The notes under the pieces are model-generated. The model had not been told where the DNA came from and searched no databases. It saw only the letters and a program-made list of their open reading frames with translations. 64,000 nucleotides of DNA from Aeromonas schubertii (GTDB lineage Bacteria; Pseudomonadota; Gammaproteobacteria; Enterobacterales; Aeromonadaceae). Positions 54,069 to 62,089 of this stretch are shown here, piece after piece. A program made the translations under genes and the position numbers. Location: positions 146,226 to 210,225 of the forward strand of contig NZ_CDDB01000068.1 in the NCBI RefSeq assembly GCF_000820105.1, written 5' to 3'. Positions within the stretch are counted from its first letter, which is position 1; each line of letters begins with the position of its first letter.

Positions 54069-56063
54069 ATGAGACCAAAAATCAGCAGGCTTGCAGGGTG
54101 GGTTGCCGCCACCCTCCTTTTCTCGACACAGCCACTCCAGGCTGCCCAGTGGCACACGGTGTCGGCGCGGGGCAGCGCCGAGGCGAGCGGTGAGGTGCGG
54201 GCCAGTCAGTACCGGGTCGTGATGCCCGCAGATGACTACCTGTCCGGTCTCTATGAGGGAAACCTGCGCCTTGAACTGCCGCTTCCCGAGGGGGGATTCG
54301 TGCACTTCACACTGGAGCCCTATGATGTGATGCCGCCTGATCTGGCGGCCCGTTATCCCTCAATCCGTACCTTCAGGGCGCAGGGGACTGCGGATACAAG
54401 CCAGAGTGGTCGCGTGGATATCGGCCCCAACGGTTTTCATGCGGTCTTTACCCATCAGGGGAGCCTCATCTATGTGGATCCCCTTTCAGGCGGTCGCTAT
54501 GCCGTCTATGACCAGCGTGATGCCCAGAGCCGCCTTAGCGAAGAGGCCGATCAGGTACTCGGCTTGCCAAAGGCGCGGGTTGCCCGTCAGGTAGTCAGCC
54601 AGGGCAATGAGCTGCGCACCTATACCATTGCCATGTCGGCCGCCGGCGAATATACCCGGTACTTTGGTGGCTCCAAGCTCCTGGCCATGACCGCCATCGC
54701 TACCCTGATCAACCGGGTCAACGAGGTTTATCGACGCGATCTCGGTATCGAGTTTCAATTGGTCAGCGGGAACGACAACCTTATCTATACAGACCCGACT
54801 TCCGACCCGTTTAATAATACCGACCAGGATCTCGAGACCAATATTGTGGTGCAGCGCAATGCCCGGAGCAGCAGCCAGATCGGTGCCTATGACATCGGCC
54901 ATGTGGTGAACACAGGGGGAGGGGGGCTAGCCTCACTCGGTGTACTCTGCACCGGTGACGACAGTGCCGGTGGCATGACCGGCTCCGACACTCCGGTGGG
55001 AGATGCCTTCTTTATCGACTATGTGGCCCACGAGATAGGTCACCAGCTCGGTGCCGAGCATACCTTCAATGGCACCACCGGCAGTTGTGGTGGTGGAAAT
55101 CGGGCTGCAACCCAGGCCTGGGAGCCGGGCAGTGGCAGCACCATCATGGCCTATGCAGGGATCTGCTCTAACGGCAGTATCGATGAGAACCTGCAGACCA
55201 ACAGCGATCCCTACTTTCACAGTAAATCCATCGAGCAGATGAAGGCCCACATCGCCACCGTGCCCGGCTGTGGCACGGCAGTGGCCTCCGGTAATCGGCC
55301 ACCGGTGGTCGATGGGGGGGCCGATTACACTATCCCGGCGCACACCCCCTTCGTGCTCAAAGGCAGTGGCAGCGATCCGGACGGTGACGATCTCGTCTAC
55401 ACCTGGGAGCAGGTCGATCTGGGCGCGGCCTCAAGCAGTGCCGATACCATGGTTGATGACGGTACCCGTCCCCTGTTTCGCTTCCTGCCACCCACTAAGT
55501 TGCCGGAGCGCACCCTGCCGGCGTTTGATTCGCTGCTCTCCGGCACCCTGGCCAAGGGGGAGGCCTGGCCGACCACCGACCGCACACTCCACTTTCGCCT
55601 GACGGCCCGGGATGGCAAGGGGGGGGTCACCAGTGACGAGAAGGCGGTCAATGTGAGGGTCACTTCGTCACCCTTTGCGGTGACCTCTTCGGGGACCCTC
55701 AGCCGTGGCGTCGCCAATACCGTCACCTGGCAGGTGGGAGAGACGGATCTTCCCCCCATCAACTGCGCCAAGGTGGATATCTTCCTCACGGCCGATGAGG
55801 GGACGAGCTGGAGTGCCCTGGCATCCGGGGTGCCCAACAGCGGCTCGGCCAGCGTCACGCTTCCTGCCGGCAGTTACACTCAGGCCCGAGTCAAGGTTGC
55901 CTGTAGTGACAACATCTTCTTCGCCCTCTCATCACGCCTGCCGGCCGTGGATGGAGCGGGAAGCAGTGGCGGTGGCTCTTCCGGTGGGGGCGGTGGTGGC
56001 TCCCTGGGCATCCTGGGTCTGTTGCTGGCAGGAGGTGCCCTGTGGCGTCGGCGCGGCTCCTGA
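54069..56063 (+). CDS. Secreted reprolysin-like zinc metalloprotease with GlyGly-CTERM
   Basis: 664 residues. Signal peptide MRPKISRLAGWVAATLLFS..QAA; a propeptide-like region to about 190; metalloprotease domain with the extended zinc motif HEIGHQLGAEH (H321, E322, H325, H331) as in M12 enzymes; a Met-turn candidate in STIMAYAGIC; a PKD/cadherin-like domain near 415-540; and a beta domain to about 620. The C-terminus is a GlyGly-CTERM signal: Ser/Gly linker, hydrophobic helix (LGILGLLLAGGALW), and RRR. Such proteins are cut by rhombosortase and exported by type II secretion. ATG at 54069 has an AAGGAT site. Substrate unknown. Confidence 0.9.
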   Translation: MRPKISRLAGWVAATLLFSTQPLQAAQWHTVSARGSAEASGEVRASQYRVVMPADDYLSGLYEGNLRLELPLPEGGFVHFTLEPYDVMPPDLAARYPSIRTFRAQGTADTSQSGRVDIGPNGFHAVFTHQGSLIYVDPLSGGRYAVYDQRDAQSRLSEEADQVLGLPKARVARQVVSQGNELRTYTIAMSAAGEYTRYFGGSKLLAMTAIATLINRVNEVYRRDLGIEFQLVSGNDNLIYTDPTSDPFNNTDQDLETNIVVQRNARSSSQIGAYDIGHVVNTGGGGLASLGVLCTGDDSAGGMTGSDTPVGDAFFIDYVAHEIGHQLGAEHTFNGTTGSCGGGNRAATQAWEPGSGSTIMAYAGICSNGSIDENLQTNSDPYFHSKSIEQMKAHIATVPGCGTAVASGNRPPVVDGGADYTIPAHTPFVLKGSGSDPDGDDLVYTWEQVDLGAASSSADTMVDDGTRPLFRFLPPTKLPERTLPAFDSLLSGTLAKGEAWPTTDRTLHFRLTARDGKGGVTSDEKAVNVRVTSSPFAVTSSGTLSRGVANTVTWQVGETDLPPINCAKVDIFLTADEGTSWSALASGVPNSGSASVTLPAGSYTQARVKVACSDNIFFALSSRLPAVDGAGSSGGGSSGGGGGGSLGILGLLLAGGALWRRRGS

Positions 56064-56359
56064 TCCTGTTGGCGCTGCTGAGCGGTTGCCAGGCTCAGGC
56101 CGATGTTCCTTCGCGGGATGTCGAGGCCAGAGCGGGTGCCGGCGATACCCGGCTTATCGTGCGTGCCGGGCGTGGCCAGGTGGCACCCGGTATTTCGGCC
56201 GAGCAGCAGGCAGAGGCCAAGGCGCGGTGCGGTATTCGCTATCTCGATGGTCTGGGGGATGTGATCCGGCCAGAGGCGCGGGAGCAATACGAGCGGCTCA
56301 GTGCCTATGCCTCGGAATATAACCGTCTGATGCTCTCCCATTGCCCACCGTCCAGGTAG
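56042..56359 (+). CDS. Putative small lipoprotein overlapping the protease gene
   Basis: 105 residues from a GTG inside the last codons of the protease (22-base overlap). N-terminus MASARLLILLALLSGCQAQA is a convincing lipoprotein signal with lipobox LSGC; Gln at +2 predicts the outer membrane. The mature part has two further cysteines (KARCGIRY and LSHCPP) that could pair, and a helical end. I do not recognise the family. A strong terminator 11 bases after its stop suggests one transcript with the protease. It could help the protease fold, anchor or secrete, but this is only inferred from position. Confidence 0.7.
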   Translation: MASARLLILLALLSGCQAQADVPSRDVEARAGAGDTRLIVRAGRGQVAPGISAEQQAEAKARCGIRYLDGLGDVIRPEAREQYERLSAYASEYNRLMLSHCPPSR

Positions 56360-56370
56360 GCGAATGATGA

Positions 56371-56398
56371 CGGGGAGGCATGGGCCTCCCCGTTTTTT
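56371..56398 (+). terminator. Terminator of the protease-lipoprotein pair
   Basis: Stem CGGGGAGGC/GCCTCCCCG with an ATGG loop, followed by six T. pdxH starts 71 bases further on. Confidence 0.93.
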
Positions 56399-56469
56399 CA
56401 AGGTTGTCTCATCGCCCCATCCGGCGCACAATGCCTGCTGTTTTCTCCTCTTTGCCGTAGGAAATCAAG

Positions 56470-57108
56470 ATGATGGATGTCGCCGATCTGCGCCGTGAAT
56501 ACACCAAGGGAGGGCTTCGCCGGGCCGATCTGCCGGCCGAGCCCCTCGCCCTGTTCGAGAAGTGGTTGGGGCAGGCCTGCGAGGCTCGCCTCACCGATCC
56601 CACTGCCATGGTGGTGGCGACCGTGGACGCCGACGGTCAGCCCTGGCAGCGCACCGTGCTGCTCAAGCACTACGATGCAGCCGGCATGCTCTTTTACACC
56701 AATATGGGGAGCCGCAAGGCGCTCCAGTTGGAGGGCAATCCCCGCATCAGCCTGCTCTTCCCCTGGCATATGCTCGACAGACAGGTTCATGTCACCGGCA
56801 GGGTCGAGAGGCTCGGCCCGGTCGAGGTGATGAAGTACTTTCACAGCCGCCCGAAAGACAGCCAGATTGCCGCCTGGGTTTCCCAGCAGTCCTCGCGTAT
56901 CTCGGCACGCGGGGTGCTTGAGGCCAAGTTCCTCGAGCTCAGGCAGAAGTTCGCCAAAGGGGAAGTACCCCTGCCGAGCTTCTGGGGGGGCTACCGGGTG
57001 GTGATCGAGACGGTCGAGTTCTGGCAGGGGGGCGAGCACCGACTGCACGATCGTTTCTACTACACCCGGGATGGGGAGGGGTGGCAGATCGAGCGACTCG
57101 CCCCCTGA
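56470..57108 (+). CDS. pdxH: Pyridoxamine/pyridoxine 5'-phosphate oxidase
   Basis: FMN enzyme that makes pyridoxal phosphate. 212 residues, family length, with [38 protein letters not shown] (FMN site), [17 protein letters not shown] and the C-terminal [22 protein letters not shown]. Two adjacent ATG codons at 56470 and 56473. Its stop overlaps the ATG of a LysR-type regulator by one base (TGATG), so the two are coupled. Confidence 0.97.
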   Translation: MMDVADLRREYTKGGLRRADLPAEPLALFEKWLGQACEARLTDPTAMVVATVDADGQPWQRTVLLKHYDAAGMLFYTNMGSRKALQLEGNPRISLLFPWHMLDRQVHVTGRVERLGPVEVMKYFHSRPKDSQIAAWVSQQSSRISARGVLEAKFLELRQKFAKGEVPLPSFWGGYRVVIETVEFWQGGEHRLHDRFYYTRDGEGWQIERLAP

Positions 57109-58067
57109 TGAATATCGCCAGGCTCAAGAACTTCACCGAGGTGGTGAGAAACGGCTTCAACATCTCGGCGACGGCGGAGCGGCTCTACACCTCCCAACCC
57201 ACCCTCAGCAAGCAGATGAAGATGCTGGAAGACGAGCTGGGACTGGCCCTCTTCACCCGCAGAGGAAAGAATCTGGTCGGCCTCACCCCGGCGGGGGAGC
57301 GGGTGATGGAGCTGGCCAAGGGGGTTGTGGCTCAAGTGGAGCAGATCAGCCAGCTCTCTCTGGGTGAGCAGCTCGCGACCAGCGGTGTGCTGCGCATCGC
57401 CACCACCCATACCCAGGCTCGCTACACGTTGCCCTCTGTCATCACCGCATTCCACCATCGCTACCCCGAGGTGGCCATCCATATTCACCAGGGAGCGCCG
57501 GCCCAGCTGGCCCAGATGGTGCAAAGCGGTGATGTGGAGATGGCGATCGCCACCGAGTCCATGTACCTGTTCGACGAGTTGGCCGCCATCCCCTGTCATC
57601 GCTGGGGGCGCAGCGTGGTGGTGCCTCACGGTCACCCGCTGCTGGAGTGTCAGCCCTTGTCCATGGCCGATCTGGCCCGTTACCCTCTCATCACCTATGT
57701 GTTCGGTTTCACCGGTCGCTCCAAGATGGACAAGGCCTTTGGTCGCCACGGCCTCTCCCCGAAAACGGTGCTGACCGCCACCGATACCGACGTCATCAAG
57801 CACTATGTCCGACTCGGCATGGGGGTCGGCGTGATAGCCAGCGTGGCCTTTGACGAGGGGGACCGGGAGAGTCTGGTTTGTCTCAATATCGATCATCTGA
57901 TTGCCTCGAGCGCCACCCATGTCTGCCTGAGAAGGCATCAGCACCTGCGCGATTACATCTACGACTTTATCCACCTCTATGCACCCCATATCAGCCGGGA
58001 GACGGTGCAGCAGCATCTGATCAATCAGGCACCCGTCGCCAATATGGTTGAGCTGCCCTGGTTGTAG
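57108..58067 (+). CDS. CysB-family LysR-type regulator
   Basis: 319 residues closely patterned on CysB/Cbl: winged helix NISATAERLYTSQPTLSKQM and LEDELGLALFTRRGKNL, then the effector domain with ATTHTQARYTLPSVI, YVFGFTGRSKMDKAF and ATDTDVIKHYVRLGMGVGVI, which form the sulfate/APS-type ligand site. Resemblance is strong, but pairing with pdxH instead of cys genes suggests a paralogue. A link between sulfur-amino-acid state and PLP supply is an attractive guess only. It converges on the amidohydrolase operon. Confidence 0.88.
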   Translation: MNIARLKNFTEVVRNGFNISATAERLYTSQPTLSKQMKMLEDELGLALFTRRGKNLVGLTPAGERVMELAKGVVAQVEQISQLSLGEQLATSGVLRIATTHTQARYTLPSVITAFHHRYPEVAIHIHQGAPAQLAQMVQSGDVEMAIATESMYLFDELAAIPCHRWGRSVVVPHGHPLLECQPLSMADLARYPLITYVFGFTGRSKMDKAFGRHGLSPKTVLTATDTDVIKHYVRLGMGVGVIASVAFDEGDRESLVCLNIDHLIASSATHVCLRRHQHLRDYIYDFIHLYAPHISRETVQQHLINQAPVANMVELPWL

Positions 58068-58086
58068 TCTCGTGGCAGGCATCGCA

Positions 58087-58124
58087 GAAACAACAAGAGA
58101 GGCCACGGCCTCTCTTGTTGTTTC
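58087..58124. terminator. Long bidirectional terminator
   Basis: An 18-base arm (GAAACAACAAGAGAGGCC) is perfectly repeated in inverse with only two bases between, so the hairpin is very long. The AAACAA end gives a T-rich tail on either strand. It separates the CysB-like gene from the amidohydrolase operon. Confidence 0.88.
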
Positions 58125-58138
58125 ATCGGGATGGGGCT

Positions 58139-59320
58139 TTAAGGGCGACGGGTCGCCAGATTGATAAAAATCTGGGCCCCGATCAGCAGGCAATCGTCAT
58201 CCAGATAGTAGGGATTTGCGTGCAGGTAGTTGCAAATCCCCTTGGCCTGGCAGCCGCTGCCGAGGAAGAACATGGCGCCCTTGCGGCCACGGCAGGCGTT
58301 GACCATGTAGCTGAAATCTTCGCTGCCGGTCATCGGCTGACCCTGGGCGTTGATCCCCTCGCCGGGCAGCACATCGGCGGCGGCCTGCAGCAGGCGCTTG
58401 CACGCCTCCTGGTGGTTCTCCACCGCCGGATAACCGGCATAGACCATGCTGGTCTTGAAGCCGCGCAGCTCGCTCTGGGCCACTATCTCCCTGAAGCTGT
58501 TTTTCAGGATCTGGTCGGTGTCGGCGTCCATGGCGCGGATGGTGCCGCGCGCCTGCACATGGTCGGCGATGGCGTTGGGAATGGTGCCGCCGTTGATCAT
58601 GCCGCAGCCGAACACCGCCGGACTGAACGGACTGGTGCGCTTGGCGACGATATAGTCCATGTCCTCTATGATGCGCACCGCCTCGCGGATGGCGTCCAGC
58701 CCCTTGTGAGGGGTGGAGCCGTGGGCCGAGATCCCGTGCACCTCCAGGGTCCAGGCAGAACCCCAGGAGGACATGACGCCGCTGTTGAACTTGATGGTGC
58801 CCGTCTCCATGGCGCCGTCGTTGTGCAGGGCATAGATCTCGTCCACCCCCGCCATGCAGCCCAGCTCCACCATCTTCTCGGCCCCCGGCACCCGCATGTC
58901 TTCCTCCGCCATCTGGAAGATGATGCGCACATTGTGGGTCAGCCGCTCTTTGTGCTCTGCGAGAAATTTCGCCGTGGTCAGGGCGATCGCCATGTGGGAG
59001 TCGTGGCCGCAGTTGTGGGCCATCCCCTCGTGAGTCGACTTGAACGCCACCTCGCTCGTGTCGTGCATCTCGAGGCCGTCCATGTCGGCCCGAAAGGCGA
59101 TGGTGGGCAGGCTCGGGTCTATCACCAGATCCCCGTGAAAGCCGGTGAAGCCCGGGTAGTCGGTGAGGCGGTAGCCAAGGCCTTGCATCAGCTCGCGGCA
59201 GTAGGCAGAGGTCTTGTACTCGACGCCGGAGGCCTCGGGGATGGTGTGCAGATGGTGGCGTACTTGCTGGCTGAAATCGTGCAGGGCCAGCAGGGCCGAC
59301 TCAATATGGACAGTGTTCAT
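58139..59320 (-). CDS. M20D-family amidohydrolase
   Basis: 393 residues of the M20 metallopeptidase/aminoacylase type: metal motifs AFRADMDGLEMHD, MAHNCGHDSHMAIALT, FQMAEEDMRVPGAEKM (catalytic Glu), and MTGSEDFSYMV near the C-terminus; a dimerisation insert with SWTLEVHG-like sequence and AHGSTPHKGLDAI. No signal peptide, so cytoplasmic. Relatives cleave N-acyl amino acids, hippurate or indole-acetyl conjugates. Last gene of a three-gene operon with two membrane proteins; start overlaps the preceding stop by one base. Probably hydrolyses what the membrane pair moves (inference). Confidence 0.88.
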   Translation of the reverse strand: MNTVHIESALLALHDFSQQVRHHLHTIPEASGVEYKTSAYCRELMQGLGYRLTDYPGFTGFHGDLVIDPSLPTIAFRADMDGLEMHDTSEVAFKSTHEGMAHNCGHDSHMAIALTTAKFLAEHKERLTHNVRIIFQMAEEDMRVPGAEKMVELGCMAGVDEIYALHNDGAMETGTIKFNSGVMSSWGSAWTLEVHGISAHGSTPHKGLDAIREAVRIIEDMDYIVAKRTSPFSPAVFGCGMINGGTIPNAIADHVQARGTIRAMDADTDQILKNSFREIVAQSELRGFKTSMVYAGYPAVENHQEACKRLLQAAADVLPGEGINAQGQPMTGSEDFSYMVNACRGRKGAMFFLGSGCQAKGICNYLHANPYYLDDDCLLIGAQIFINLATRRP

Positions 59321-59769
59321 CAGATGATCCCTTGAATGGAGAAGCCGAGCTGGGCCACCAGCGATGCGCCGAAGAAGCAGCAGGTGGAGACGATCATAAA
59401 AATGAGGATCACCTTCCAGGACATCTTCTTGAGCTCTTCCAGTTGTCCGCCCACCGAGAGGCCGGCGAAGGCCAGCAGGGGCACGCAGCAGGAGAGGAAG
59501 GAGACCTTGCCCACGGCATCGATAAAGAGGCCGCGCACCGGAGTCTCCGGTAGGCAGATGAGGATGCCGATGATGGTGGCATAGGCAAAGGCCGGCAGGG
59601 AGGAGGGGAGATAGTGTTTGGCCACCAGAGAGGCAAACACCACCAGCGCCATGGCCACGAAGCTGTCACCCATCTGCCAGATGGGCAGGCCCGTGGTCAG
59701 GGTCTGGGTAAACATGGCCAGCAGGATCGCCAGAAAGACGAAGCGCATATCCATCACGATGCTTTTCAT
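59320..59769 (-). CDS. Small membrane protein of the amidohydrolase operon
   Basis: 149 residues, almost wholly hydrophobic, four to five membrane helices (FVFLAILLAMFTQTL, AMALVVFASLVAKHYL, FLSCCVPLLAFAGLSVGG, VILIFMIVSTCCFFGASLVA). I cannot name the family. The ATG at 59769 overlaps the preceding gene's stop (ATGA), and its own stop overlaps the amidohydrolase start. It is likely the second half of a two-part transporter. Confidence 0.82.
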   Translation of the reverse strand: MKSIVMDMRFVFLAILLAMFTQTLTTGLPIWQMGDSFVAMALVVFASLVAKHYLPSSLPAFAYATIIGILICLPETPVRGLFIDAVGKVSFLSCCVPLLAFAGLSVGGQLEELKKMSWKVILIFMIVSTCCFFGASLVAQLGFSIQGII

Positions 59770-60584
59770 GCCTTCTCTCCTTTTTCGGTCAGGGCATAGA
59801 TCTTCTCGGCAAGGGGCAGTCCCAGGTAGGTGAGGGAGAGGGCGCCCAGCGCCGACGAGAGCAGGTTCGAGGCGGCGGCAATGCTCAGCACCTGCTGGGC
59901 CAGCGCCTCGTCGAGGCCGTTGATGAGTGCCCCGGAGGCGGCGCTCAGCATGGAGCCCGAGCCCACGCCGGAGCCGGCGGCCAGCGCCAACGGATGCAGG
60001 CCGGTGAGCGGCGCTATGCTGCCGAGCACACTGAACCAGAGGGTGCCGATGACGGAGCCACACAGGTAGATGGCGAGCACGCCAATGTACTCCTGGGAGC
60101 CGGTGCCAAACTTGCCCTGAATGACGGCGACCGAGGGCTCACGGCTGATGGAGGAGCAGGCCCCGATGGCGCGGCGGCCAAAGCCGAACTTCACCGCCAG
60201 CGGAATGGCGATGAGGATGGGCAGCAGGTTGCCAATCTCCTGCAAGAAGAGCGGTACGCCGACGCTCAAGATCATCTTCAGGTTGGGAATGATCATCCCC
60301 GCATACTGGGTACCCAGGATGAGCAGACTAAAGCCCACCATCTTGCCGCAGAACCCCTCCTCCTTTTCGGTGAAGAGTTTCTTCCAGAGCGGGATGCGCA
60401 TCTTGACCGGCTTGGCCGAGATCGTCATGCCGATGATGACGGCAAAGAGCATGGGCAGGACCGGGATGGTGGCGATACCGAGCTGGATCTCCTGCTTGCC
60501 GATAAGAGATTGGGCCACGAAGATCAGCAGGGCGGTTGCCCCTGTACCGACCATGAGCGGCTTGAGTGAACGGGTTGAGTCCAT
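59766..60584 (-). CDS. DUF3100-like membrane protein
   Basis: 272 residues with about eight membrane helices and conserved-looking polar turns (SKKPxKMRIPLWKKL type loop, KFGFGRRAIGACSSISREPS, AAGSGVGSGSMLSAASGAL). The Gly/Ser-rich re-entrant-looking stretches resemble substrate sites of secondary transporters. I believe it belongs to DUF3100, from memory of that family. First gene of the operon; ATG at 60584 with a GAGGAA site. The promoter region holds two inverted repeats. Confidence 0.75.
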   Translation of the reverse strand: MDSTRSLKPLMVGTGATALLIFVAQSLIGKQEIQLGIATIPVLPMLFAVIIGMTISAKPVKMRIPLWKKLFTEKEEGFCGKMVGFSLLILGTQYAGMIIPNLKMILSVGVPLFLQEIGNLLPILIAIPLAVKFGFGRRAIGACSSISREPSVAVIQGKFGTGSQEYIGVLAIYLCGSVIGTLWFSVLGSIAPLTGLHPLALAAGSGVGSGSMLSAASGALINGLDEALAQQVLSIAAASNLLSSALGALSLTYLGLPLAEKIYALTEKGEKA

Positions 60585-60668
60585 GATTTCCTCACAATGG
60601 ATGCCAAGAGGGGCCAGGCCCCGGACCCGGCAGATAGTAGGGAAGGGCGCGTTGGGATGATGTGAGGT

Positions 60669-60683
60669 GGGTCATACTGACCC
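60669..60683. promoter_or_regulatory. Perfect GGGTCA-TAC-TGACCC palindrome
   Basis: A six-base perfect inverted repeat with a three-base centre, 85 bases upstream of the DUF3100-like start. Form and position fit a dimeric regulator site. Confidence 0.5.
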
Positions 60684-60684
60684 T

Positions 60685-60711
60685 ATGGCATTTTTTCATG
60701 GCCTATGCCAT
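60685..60711. promoter_or_regulatory. ATGGCAT-N13-ATGCCAT inverted repeat
   Basis: Seven-base perfect arms with a T-rich 13-base centre, one base away from the GGGTCA palindrome. It lies between the divergent amidohydrolase operon and GST gene and could control either. The remainder of 60585-60804 shows nothing else clear. Confidence 0.5.
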
Positions 60712-60804
60712 TTAACCTGCCTGTGCCAGCGGCTAACAATTCGTTGTGAAATGGATAACAGACGCGCTTTAATAGCCCGGATTCAACCATGACAAGGAGT
60801 CACA

Positions 60805-61455
60805 ATGCGATTGTATGGCGATCTGCGTTCGGGAAACTGCTACAAGGTGTGGCTGCTCGCCCGTTATCTTGCTATTCCCCTCGAGTGGGTGCATGTGGAC
60901 ATCGCCGCCGGCGAGACCCGCACCCCGGCCTTTCTGGCGATGAATCCCAACGGCAAGATCCCGGTGTTACAGCTCGAGGATGGGACCCTGTTGTGCGAGT
61001 CCAACGCCATTCTCTATCTGCTGGCCCAGGGGTCGCCGCTCTGGCCGAGCGACCCACTGGCCCAGGCCCGGGTGCTGCAGTGGCTCTTCTTCGAGCAGTA
61101 CAGCCATGAGCCCTATGTGGCCGTCTCTCGTTTTATCGTGCTCTATCTGGGTCGCCCGGCAGATCAGGAGGCCCGTCTCCTGAGTCTTCGTGAACCGGCC
61201 CGGAAGGCACTGGCGGTCATGGAGTGTCAGCTGGCCGGTCACGAATGGCTCAGCGGCGATACGATGACCATCGCCGATATCGCCTTGTATGCCTATACCC
61301 ATGTGGCCGAAGAGGGAGAGCTGAGCCTGGACCCCTTCCCAGCCGTGCGTGGCTGGCTGGCGCGCATGGGGCAGCAACCACTGCACCGTACCCTGAACCA
61401 GGCCCTGGCCGGTGAACACCCTACGGGTCAGGCCCGATCAGCCCCGCATTTTTGA
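60805..61455 (+). CDS. Glutathione S-transferase family protein
   Basis: 216 residues. N-terminal thioredoxin-like domain with MRLYGDLRSGNCYKVWLLARYL, the cis-Pro segment NPNGKIPVLQLEDGTLLCESNAI (glutathione site, Glu-Ser), and a helical C-terminal domain with the N-capping motif MTIADIALYAYTHVA. Likely soluble. Substrate unknown. ATG has an AAGGAG site. Confidence 0.93.
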   Translation: MRLYGDLRSGNCYKVWLLARYLAIPLEWVHVDIAAGETRTPAFLAMNPNGKIPVLQLEDGTLLCESNAILYLLAQGSPLWPSDPLAQARVLQWLFFEQYSHEPYVAVSRFIVLYLGRPADQEARLLSLREPARKALAVMECQLAGHEWLSGDTMTIADIALYAYTHVAEEGELSLDPFPAVRGWLARMGQQPLHRTLNQALAGEHPTGQARSAPHF

Positions 61456-61526
61456 CCACCCGGGCTCAGCAAACGAACGGGGATGTGGAATAATGCGCGG
61501 CGACTACCGTAACGAGAGAGACGCTC

Positions 61527-62024
61527 ATGCTGAGAACCGAACGCCCGGGCGACATGCTGCCGGTTCAGGAATTGATCGAAGCCGCCTTTGGCCGTAGTGA
61601 TGAGGCCGAGTTGGTCAACCGCCTGCGCGAATGTGGCGCCGCCGTGGTGACCATGGTGGAGGAGGAAGAGTTCGAGTTTATGGGCCACCTCCTGATGAGT
61701 CCGGTGACTATCGCCGGTCAGGAAGGGCCCTGGCTCGGCCTGGCGCCGCTGGCGGTGCATCCGGATTGGCAGGGGCAGGGCATTGGCTCGGATCTGGTGC
61801 GCGAGGGGCTCGATACGGCGCTGGAGATGGACTGGAAGGCCGTCGTGGTGCTGGGGGATCCCCTCTACTACCAACGTTTCGGTTTTCGCCCTGCCAGCGA
61901 CTTTGGCCTGCACTGCATCTACGAGGTGCCCGCCGAGTGCTTCATGGTCATGGAGCTCGAGCCCGGCTCGCTGGCCGGCGTGGCCGGTGAGGTACTCTAT
62001 CACCCGCTCTTTGACGAGGCCTGA
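61527..62024 (+). CDS. GNAT-family N-acetyltransferase
   Basis: 165 residues with the acetyl-CoA loop LAVHPDWQGQGIGSDLVREGL and the VVLGDPLYYQRFGFRPASDFGL ending seen in YhbS-like GNAT proteins. Substrate not predictable. It lies 71 bases after the GST gene and ends at a strong terminator. Confidence 0.9.
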   Translation: MLRTERPGDMLPVQELIEAAFGRSDEAELVNRLRECGAAVVTMVEEEEFEFMGHLLMSPVTIAGQEGPWLGLAPLAVHPDWQGQGIGSDLVREGLDTALEMDWKAVVVLGDPLYYQRFGFRPASDFGLHCIYEVPAECFMVMELEPGSLAGVAGEVLYHPLFDEA

Positions 62025-62047
62025 GGGGCTTCCCGGAGGCAGTAACA

Positions 62048-62075
62048 AAAACGCCAGTCTTTCGACTGGCGTTTT
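62048..62075. terminator. Bidirectional terminator
   Basis: Twelve-pair stem AAAACGCCAGTC/GACTGGCGTTTT with a TTTC loop; A-run on the left and T-run on the right serve the GNAT gene and the convergent purA-type gene. Confidence 0.93.
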
Positions 62076-62089
62076 GCTATCCGAAGCGC

